From contig NZ_CP015118.1 in assembly GCF_002116905.1 (NCBI RefSeq), positions 2,542,001 through 2,606,000 on the forward strand: 64,000 nt of DNA. Direction: 5' to 3'. The position numbers and the translations under genes are program-made. Position 1 is the first letter of the stretch. Each line of letters begins with the position of its first letter. The notes below the pieces were generated by a model. The model worked only from the letters and a program-made list of their open reading frames with translations. It searched no databases and had not been told where the DNA came from. Shown piece after piece: positions 59,381 through 64,000 of the stretch. The DNA is from Piscinibacter gummiphilus (lineage in GTDB: Bacteria; Pseudomonadota; Gammaproteobacteria; Burkholderiales; Burkholderiaceae_C).

Positions 59381-62300
59381 TCAGATCAGCGGCAGCGGCT
59401 TGTTGTCGTCGTCGAGCAGCGAGCGCGACACCGTGCCGATGCTGGCGTGGCTCACAGCCGTCGAGGCCTGCGTCACCGCGGAGCTCGTCAGGCCAGCCGT
59501 GAGGTCGGCGGTCGGAGCGGCCAGCACGTCGGTGATGGTCACGTTGGCCGCGGCCGGGGTAGTGTCCTTCGCGAACCAGACGTCGGCCATCGCGTGGTCC
59601 GCGCCGTCCTTCGTCGTGTAGTTCGACACCAGGCCCAGCAGGTTGCCGTTGTCGACTTCGGTGCCCACCTGATGGTTCAGGTTGAGTGAGACGATGCCCA
59701 GCTCTTCCAGCGTCTTCAGTTCACCTTCGTCCGTCTTGCCGTCCTGGTTGGCGTCGATCCAGACACGCAGGTCCTTGAAGTGCTCGTCGCTGGCGTCGAG
59801 CTTCATGTCCTTGTTGGTGTCCTCGAACGACATGGCCACGTAACCGTTGCCGGCCCGCTTGCCGTCGGCGCCGATCGTCGCCACACCGAAGAGTTCGGTG
59901 CCGTCGTTGATCTTGCCGTCGTGGTTGCGGTCCATCACCAGGATGCCGTCGGTGGCCGAGGCCCAGCCCACCTTGGCGGCGTTGCCGGTGCCGTTCAGGT
60001 CGAACATCACGCCGTGGGCGGCTGCCGTCGTCGACACGCCGTTGCCGTCGAGGTCGAGCACGATCGGCGAGGCGGCGATGTAGGCGTCGAGTTGGCCGCC
60101 CTGCATCTGCTGGACGTCCACCGTCTCGAACGCGGCCACTTGCGTCATCGACAGGGCAGCGATGTCCTGCGATTCGAGGCCGGCGATCTGGTCGGTCGTG
60201 AACGCTGCGATCTGCTCGGTCGTCAGCCCCTTCATCTGGGCCTGCGTGAGCGCCGAGATGTCATGGCTGTCGAGCGAGACCCACTGGCTGGTGGTCAGCG
60301 CACCGATCTGTGCCGACGTGAACGCGGCGAACTGGGTCGAGGTGAAGGCGTCCAGGTCGGCCGTCGTGAGACCGGCCATCTGGAGCGTGGTCAGGCTCGA
60401 CAGCTGCGCGTTTGTCAGCGAGGTCAACTGATCCGTCGTCATCGCGTCGATCTGATCGGTCGACAGCGCGCGCAGTGCTGCACTGCTGAATGCGCGGAGG
60501 TCGGCGGTCTCGATGTGCGACATGTCGATCGTCTGGATCGCCGCCGCTTGCGTGGCCGTCAGCGCCGCGAACTGCGCGGTGCCCATGGCTTCGAAGTGGG
60601 CCGTGGTCAGCGCCGCGATTTCATCCGTCGTGAAGGCGCGGATGGCGGCGGTGCTGAGTGCGGCCACGTCGGCGGTTTCGAGGGTGCTGATCTGAGCCGT
60701 GGTGAACGCGACCGCCTGGGTGGCGGTGATGGCGCTGAACTGGCTCGAGGTGAGCGCGTTCAGGTCATCCGAGCCGAGGCCCGCGATCTGCAGGGTCGAC
60801 AGCGTCGACACTTGCAGGTTGCTGAGCGAGCTGATCTGGTCAGAGCTCAGTGCGGCGAGTTGAGACGTATCGAGCGCACGCAGCGAGAAGACGTTCAGGG
60901 CGCGGAGGTCCGCGGTTTCGAGGTGCGCGATCTGGTCCGTCGTCAGGGCCGCTGCCTGCGCCGCGGTCAACGCGGCGAACTGGGCCGTGTCCATCGCATT
61001 CAGGTCGGCCGTCGACAGACCCTTGATCTGGTCCGTCGTCAGCGAGGCGACCTGGCCGGTCGTCAGCGACGCGATCTGGTCGGAGGTCAGCGCACCCAGC
61101 TGGGCGTCGGTCAGCGCGCGGAGCGCGCCGGTCGACAGGGCACGGAGGTCCGCCGATTCGATCTTGCCGATCTGGTCGGTCGTGAGACCCGCCACGTGGG
61201 CCGAGGTCAGCGCGGCGAACTGGGCGGTGCCCAGGGCCACGATGTGGTCGGTGCTCAGCGCGGCGATGTCGGCCGAGTCGAGGCCGCGGACCGCGGCGGC
61301 GCTCAGGGCGGCCACGTCGGCCGTCTCGAGCTTGGCGATCTGGCCGGCCGTCAGAGCTGCAGCTTGCGCCGAGGTCAGCGAGGCGAACTGGGTGGCGGTC
61401 AGCGCGTTGAGGTCGTCGGTCGACAGGCCGGCGATCTGCGAGGTGGTCAGCGACGACACCTGCAGCGTGGTCAGCGAGCCGAGCTGGTCGGACGTCAGGG
61501 CACCGAGCTGCGCGTCGGTCAGGGCGCGCAGCGTGGCCGGGGTCAGGGCACGCAGGTCGGCCGATTCGATCTTGGCGATCTGGTCGGTCGTGAGGCCCGC
61601 GGCCTGGGCCGCCGTCAGCGAGGCGAACTGGGCGGTGCCCAGGGCCACGATGTGGTCGGTGGTCAGCACGGCGATGTCGGCCGAGTCGAGCGCCTTGATG
61701 TCCATCGCGGCGATGTCGGCGGTCTCCAGCTTGCCGAGCTGGCCGGCCGTCAGCGCGTTCACCTGGGCCGTGGTCAGCGCAGCGAACTGGGCCGAGGTCA
61801 GGGCGTTCAGGTCATCGGTGGACAGGCCCGCGACCTGGGCGGTCGTGAGTGCCGCCACCTGGGCGTTCGTCAGCGAACCGATCTGGTCGGAGGTCAGTGC
61901 ACCCAGTTGTGCGTCGGTGAGGGCGCGCAGCGCGGCGGTGGTCAGCGAACGCAGGTCGGCGGATTCGAGCTTGCTGATCTGGTCGGTGGTGAAGCCGGCG
62001 ACCTGGGCGGCGCTCAGCGCGGCGAACTGCACCGTGCCGAGGGCGTTGAGGTCGAGCGTCGTCAGGCTGGCGATCTGGCTGCTGCCCAGCGCGCTCACTT
62101 GCGCGGTCGTCAGGGCGGCCATCTGGTCGGAGGTCAGTGCGCCGAGCTGGTCGTCGGTGAAGGCACGCAGCGAGGCCGGGGCCAGGGCGCGGAGGTCACC
62201 CGACTCGATCTTGCCGATCTGGTCGGTGGTGAGGCCGGCGACCTGCGCGGTCGACAGCGCGGCGAACTGCGCCGAGCCGAGGGCCACGATGTGGTCGGTC

Positions 62301-64000
62301 GTCAGCGCGGCGATGTCGGCCGAGTCGAGGCCGCGGACGGCGGCCACGCTCAGGGCGGCCACGTCGGCGGTTTCGAGCTTGCCGATCTGGCCGGCCGTCA
62401 GGGCCGCGGCTTGCGCCGAGGTCAGCGAGGCGAACTGCGTGGCGGTCAGCGCGTTGAGGTCGTCGGTCGACAGGCCGGCGATCTGCGCGGTCGTCAGCGA
62501 CGACACCTGCAGCGTGCTCAGCGCGCCGAGCTGGTCGGACGTCAGGGCACCCAGCTGGGCGTCGGTCAGGGCGCGGATCGCGCCGGTCGACAGGGCACGC
62601 AGGTCGGCCGATTCGATCTTGGCGATCTGGTCGGTGGTCAGGCCCGCGACCTGGGCGGCCGTCAGCGAGGCGAACTGGGCGGAACCCAGGGCCACGATGT
62701 GGTCGGTGGTCAGCACGGCGATGTCGGCCGAGTCGAGCGCCTTCACGTCCATCGCGGCGATGTCGGCGGTCTCGAGCTTGCCGAGCTGGCCGGCGGTCAG
62801 CGCGGCGACTTGGGCCGTGGTCAGGGCGGCGAACTGGGCCGAGGTCAGCGCGTTCAGGTCATCGGTGGACAGGCCGGCGATCTGGGCCGTGCTCAGGCCG
62901 GACACCTGGGCGTTGGTCAGCGAGCCGATCTGGTCGGAGGTCAGGGCACCCAGTTGCGCGTCGGTCAGCGAACGCAGCGAGGCCGGGCTCAGGGCACGCA
63001 GGTCCGAGGACTCGAGGTGCGCGATCTGGTCGGTCGTGAGGCCGGCCAGCTGGGCGGAGGACAGCGCGGCGAACTGGCCGGTGCCGAGGGCGTTGAGGTC
63101 GGCGGTGGACAGGCCGGCGATCTGGCTGCTGGACAGCGCGCTCACTTGCGCGGTGGTCAGCACACCGATCTGGTCGGACGTCAGCGCACCGAGTTGCGCG
63201 TCGGTGAAGGCGCGCAGCGCGGCGGTCGACAGGGCGCGCAGGTCACCCGACTCGATCTTGCCGATCTGGTCGGTGGTCAGGCCGGCGACCTGGGCGCTCG
63301 ACAGCACGGCGACCTGCGCCGAGGTCAGGGCGACGATCTGGTCGGTGGTCAGCAGGGCCACGTCTTCCGAGCCCAGGGCGCGGATGGCGCTCGGGTTCAG
63401 CGCGGCCAGGTCGGCCGTCTCCAGCTTGGCGATCTGCGTGCCGAGCAGGGCGGAGGTCTGGACCGAGGTCAGCGCGGCGAACTGCGAGGAGGTCAGCGCG
63501 TTGAGGTCGTCGGTCGAGAGGCCCGCGATTTGCGAGGTCGTCAGCGAAGACACCTGCAACGTGGTCAGCGAGCCGATCTGGTCGGAGGTCAGGGCGCCGA
63601 GTTGGGCGTCCGTGAGGGCGCGCAGCGCGGCCGGGGTCATCGCACGCAGGTCGGCCGATTCGATCTTGGCGATCTGGTCGGTCGTCAGGCCGGAGACCTG
63701 GGCCGCCGTCAGCGAGGCGAACTGGGCGGTGCCCAGGGCCACGATGTGGTCGGTGGTCAGCACGGCGATGTCGGCCGAGTCGAGCGCCTTGACGTCCATC
63801 GCGGCGATGTCCGCGGTTTCGAGCTTGCCGAGCTGGCCGGCGGTCAGCGCGGCGACCTGGGCGGAGCCGAGGGCGGCGAACTGGGCCGAGGACAGGGCGT
63901 TCAGGTCATCGGTCGAGAGGCCGGCGATCTGCGCGGTCGTGAGCGAGGTGACTTGTGCGTTCGTCAGCGAACCGATCTGGTCGGACGTCAGCGCACCCAG
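59381..64000 (-). CDS. Giant octapeptide-repeat secreted protein, C-terminal part (runs off the window)
   Basis: The reverse frame is open from the window edge to the TGA at 59383, 1539 residues; the N-terminus lies beyond 64000. About 1310 residues are octapeptides of consensus (A/D/S)Q(I/V/L)xxL(S/T)(S/T), some 160 in view, with DDLNALTS and ADLRALTP variants at fixed places. The last 229 residues are different: IVLDLDGNGVSTTAAAHG, DRNHDGKINDGTELFG, DTNKDMKLDAS and DANQDGKTDEGELK. These DxDxDG loops and the first phrase are usual near the C-terminus of large type I-secreted proteins and should bind calcium. No N-terminal part, signal or adhesive domain can be seen. Export by the system at 47422-52401 is inferred from proximity. 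Confidence 0.85.
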   Translation of the reverse strand: MGALTSDQIGSLTNAQVTSLTTAQIAGLSTDDLNALSSAQFAALGSAQVAALTAGQLGKLETADIAAMDVKALDSADIAVLTTDHIVALGTAQFASLTAAQVSGLTTDQIAKIESADLRAMTPAALRALTDAQLGALTSDQIGSLTTLQVSSLTTSQIAGLSTDDLNALTSSQFAALTSVQTSALLGTQIAKLETADLAALNPSAIRALGSEDVALLTTDQIVALTSAQVAVLSSAQVAGLTTDQIGKIESGDLRALSTAALRAFTDAQLGALTSDQIGVLTTAQVSALSSSQIAGLSTADLNALGTGQFAALSSAQLAGLTTDQIAHLESSDLRALSPASLRSLTDAQLGALTSDQIGSLTNAQVSGLSTAQIAGLSTDDLNALTSAQFAALTTAQVAALTAGQLGKLETADIAAMDVKALDSADIAVLTTDHIVALGSAQFASLTAAQVAGLTTDQIAKIESADLRALSTGAIRALTDAQLGALTSDQLGALSTLQVSSLTTAQIAGLSTDDLNALTATQFASLTSAQAAALTAGQIGKLETADVAALSVAAVRGLDSADIAALTTDHIVALGSAQFAALSTAQVAGLTTDQIGKIESGDLRALAPASLRAFTDDQLGALTSDQMAALTTAQVSALGSSQIASLTTLDLNALGTVQFAALSAAQVAGFTTDQISKLESADLRSLTTAALRALTDAQLGALTSDQIGSLTNAQVAALTTAQVAGLSTDDLNALTSAQFAALTTAQVNALTAGQLGKLETADIAAMDIKALDSADIAVLTTDHIVALGTAQFASLTAAQAAGLTTDQIAKIESADLRALTPATLRALTDAQLGALTSDQLGSLTTLQVSSLTTSQIAGLSTDDLNALTATQFASLTSAQAAALTAGQIAKLETADVAALSAAAVRGLDSADIAALSTDHIVALGTAQFAALTSAHVAGLTTDQIGKIESADLRALSTGALRALTDAQLGALTSDQIASLTTGQVASLTTDQIKGLSTADLNAMDTAQFAALTAAQAAALTTDQIAHLETADLRALNVFSLRALDTSQLAALSSDQISSLSNLQVSTLSTLQIAGLGSDDLNALTSSQFSAITATQAVAFTTAQISTLETADVAALSTAAIRAFTTDEIAALTTAHFEAMGTAQFAALTATQAAAIQTIDMSHIETADLRAFSSAALRALSTDQIDAMTTDQLTSLTNAQLSSLTTLQMAGLTTADLDAFTSTQFAAFTSAQIGALTTSQWVSLDSHDISALTQAQMKGLTTEQIAAFTTDQIAGLESQDIAALSMTQVAAFETVDVQQMQGGQLDAYIAASPIVLDLDGNGVSTTAAAHGVMFDLNGTGNAAKVGWASATDGILVMDRNHDGKINDGTELFGVATIGADGKRAGNGYVAMSFEDTNKDMKLDASDEHFKDLRVWIDANQDGKTDEGELKTLEELGIVSLNLNHQVGTEVDNGNLLGLVSNYTTKDGADHAMADVWFAKDTTPAAANVTITDVLAAPTADLTAGLTSSAVTQASTAVSHASIGTVSRSLLDDDNKPLPLI
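60071..64000 (-). repeat. Nested tandem repeat: 24-bp octads in 1047-bp higher-order units
   Basis: At the DNA level the octads are 24-bp imperfect repeats. Above them is an order of blocks of 17, 17 and 10 octads (133, 136 and 80 residues), together 349 residues or 1047 bp. The same landmark word (CGCCTT after TCGAG) lies at 61691, 62738 and 63785, exactly 1047 bases apart each time. About three units fill 60866-64000; octads in 60071-60865 are more diverged. Confidence 0.9.

Noticed and set aside
60071..64000. CRISPR-like array
   Set aside because: The repeats are contiguous 24-bp coding units without unique spacers and are in one open frame; there are no cas genes.

Overview
The window is 64 kb of high-GC DNA with Burkholderiales gene content and order: the end of nadD, then rsfS, rlmH, maf and rng; tolB-pal-cpoB-tcdA; several PEP-CTERM proteins; and an acnA-type aconitase. 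This fits the Rubrivivax/Leptothrix/Rhizobacter side of the order. The assignment is inferred from gene families and synteny; no database comparison was possible. The sequence looks chromosomal. I see no rRNA, integrase, insertion sequence or CRISPR array.

Layout. 1-3435: housekeeping operon nadD(end)-rsfS-rlmH-maf-rng. 3443-10787: surface-glycan genes, one forward (GT8-like) and seven reverse (WavQ-like, DegT/VioA-like aminotransferase, PglD/NeuD/VioB-like acetyltransferase, RgpF-like and three GT2-type transferases). 10866-14305: tolB-pal-cpoB-tcdA without tolQRA beside it. 14343-14537: two lysine tRNAs with a clear promoter and a strong terminator. 14664-19401: an MFS exporter and two AspT/YidE-like antiporters in tandem. 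19412-23216: DUF2164 gene and an ABC uptake operon with two different binding proteins. 23322-29413: DUF2007/EF-hand-like membrane protein, DUF4406-like protein, NudK-like hydrolase, DeoR regulator, TIGR03790 protein and a membrane Ser/Thr kinase. 29427-30185: gene remnants and repeats. 30220-38649: secreted proteins, namely three PEP-CTERM proteins, a large ExeM/NucH-type nuclease and a PhoX phosphatase. 38901-42473: MCP with a sigma-28-like promoter, ArsC-like protein, hydrolase and DUF502 protein. 42527-45247: acnA.

45535-64000 is the most unusual part. A GT41 (O-GlcNAc-transferase/SPINDLY-type) gene lies 24 bp before a complete type I secretion system (ABC protein, HlyD-type adaptor, TolC-type channel). 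Three more genes follow, at least two of them glycosyltransferase-like. Then comes a membrane-anchored STAND-type ATPase with about 15 C-terminal helical repeats. Convergent with it is the 3' part of a giant secreted-protein gene whose N-terminus lies beyond 64000. That protein is built of about 160 Ser/Thr-rich octapeptides arranged in a 349-residue (1047-bp) higher-order repeat and ends in a calcium-binding type I secretion C-terminus. I read the region as a candidate glycosylated giant-adhesin system; this functional link is inference.

Dispersed REP-like palindromes (cores of the type CCCGGCG..CGCCGGG) occur at about 30.1, 35.0-35.7 and 42.5 kb. One pair forms a ~150-bp inverted duplication, and one copy supplies the last codons and stop of the DUF502 gene.
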